From Tritrichomonas musculus (taxonomy: Eukaryota; Parabasalia; Tritrichomonadida; Tritrichomonadidae), in the NCBI GenBank assembly GCA_039105265.1, contig JAPFFF010000082.1:1-64000 (forward strand): 64,000 nucleotides of DNA, given 5' to 3'. Shown here one piece after another: positions 63,880 to 64,000 of this stretch; position 1 is the first letter of the stretch, and every line of letters starts with the position of its first letter. A program made the position numbers and the translations under genes. A model generated the notes under the pieces. It was not told the origin of the DNA. It saw only the letters and a program-made list of their open reading frames with translations, and searched no databases.

Positions 63880-64000
63880 CTCTGTTCATTTGTGAGAAAC
63901 GTTTGAATAAGAATAACTGAGATTAAGCTTTAATTTTTATTGATTTTACTTAATTTCGAAATCGTTTTCAATTATCTTACAAAAGTGTTTGAGATTTGTG
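63880..64000 (+). repeat. Partial last unit (121 bp), array continues
   Basis: A C90-type unit following a GCGC unit (63749), cut by the window edge ten bases before its expected end. The window also starts exactly on a unit boundary, so neither edge of the array is seen. Confidence 0.95.

Larger units (their letters stand above)
1..64000 (+). repeat. 131-bp satellite DNA array filling the window
   Basis: The sequence is a head-to-tail array of one 131-bp unit in a single orientation, with 488 complete units in 1-63879 and a partial one after that. One class B unit that I counted has 31 G+C of 131 (about 24%). Units differ only at a limited set of positions, and no unique DNA, transposon or gene interrupts them, so every gene-free stretch here is satellite. 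Stops (TAA, TGA) are dense on both strands and, because 131 is not a multiple of three, each stop visits all frames. On the reverse complement of a class B unit I find no stop-free run above about 80 bases. Arrays of this size and homogeneity are typical of centromeric or pericentromeric heterochromatin in eukaryotes. I do not recognise the satellite family. Confidence 0.98.

Noticed and set aside
1-64000. CRISPR-like array of repeats
   Set aside because: There are no unique spacers. The whole 131-bp period is repeated, and the variation is shared between units as classes.
1-64000. Protein-coding genes or a repetitive protein
   Set aside because: TAA and TGA are dense on both strands, and the 131-bp period shifts frame each unit. 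No stop-free run is long enough to support a gene.
1-64000. Telomeric repeats, rRNA, tRNA or 5S genes, LTR or other mobile elements within the array
   Set aside because: I found no short telomere-type repeat and no GC-rich structured segment. No break in the satellite is large enough to hold an insertion.

Overview
The whole window is one uninterrupted tandem array of an AT-rich satellite DNA with a 131-bp repeat unit. I see no protein-coding gene, RNA gene, transposon, CRISPR array or unique DNA in it. With the unit phased so that it begins at the motif CTCTGTTCA (position 1), 488 complete units fill 1-63879 and a 489th is cut by the window end (63880-64000). Of the 488, 482 are exactly 131 bp by my anchor positions. 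The six exceptions (130, 132, 130, 132, 80 and 133 bp) all lie before 9908. From 9908 to 63879 there are 412 units in exact 131-bp register. All units point the same way.

The organism is a eukaryote, since homogenised megasatellites of this kind are typical of centromeric, pericentromeric or other constitutive heterochromatin. The species cannot be named from the sequence. A typical unit is about 24% GC (31 of 131 bases in the unit I counted). It keeps 3-4 CpG dinucleotides, more than twice the number expected from its base composition. That argues against long-term dense CpG methylation with deamination, and so leans to an invertebrate (for example an insect) or another lightly methylated lineage. 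This is only a lean.

The units differ at about a dozen diagnostic positions and fall into a few classes. Class A carries AAGCTT at unit positions 46-51. Class B carries GATATTGCG at 40-48 instead. Class A' has AAATGTTAG in place of AAACGTTTG at 18-26. An 'agga' class has G at position 31. The 'T/aac' class has T10 and C38. Rarer classes carry C at 90, GCGC at 46-49, or AGATT near position 25. The rest of the unit (about 64-88, 91-118, 120-131 and 1-9) is almost invariant.

The classes are arranged in nested higher-order repeats: (i) 3-unit (393-bp) repeats at 3538-4716, 14886-16064, 21960-23138 and 39907-41085; (ii) a 7-unit cassette beginning with agga units, seen at least nine times, and an 11-unit cassette ending in the GCGC unit; (iii) tandem blocks of 5 units (33488-34797) and 8 units (26283-28378); (iv) segmental copies of several kb separated by whole numbers of units: 54 units (9908-14099 and 16982-21173), about 132-140 units (23663-34535 and 42003-51827) and 43 units (about 53007-54447 and 58640-60080). 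From about 23.4 kb on, agga/A'/B-rich domains alternate with T/aac-rich domains.

Taken together the window looks like the interior of a satellite array shaped by recent unequal exchange and segmental amplification. Its biological role, if any, would be structural (centromere, heterochromatin or satellite transcript) and cannot be shown from sequence alone.
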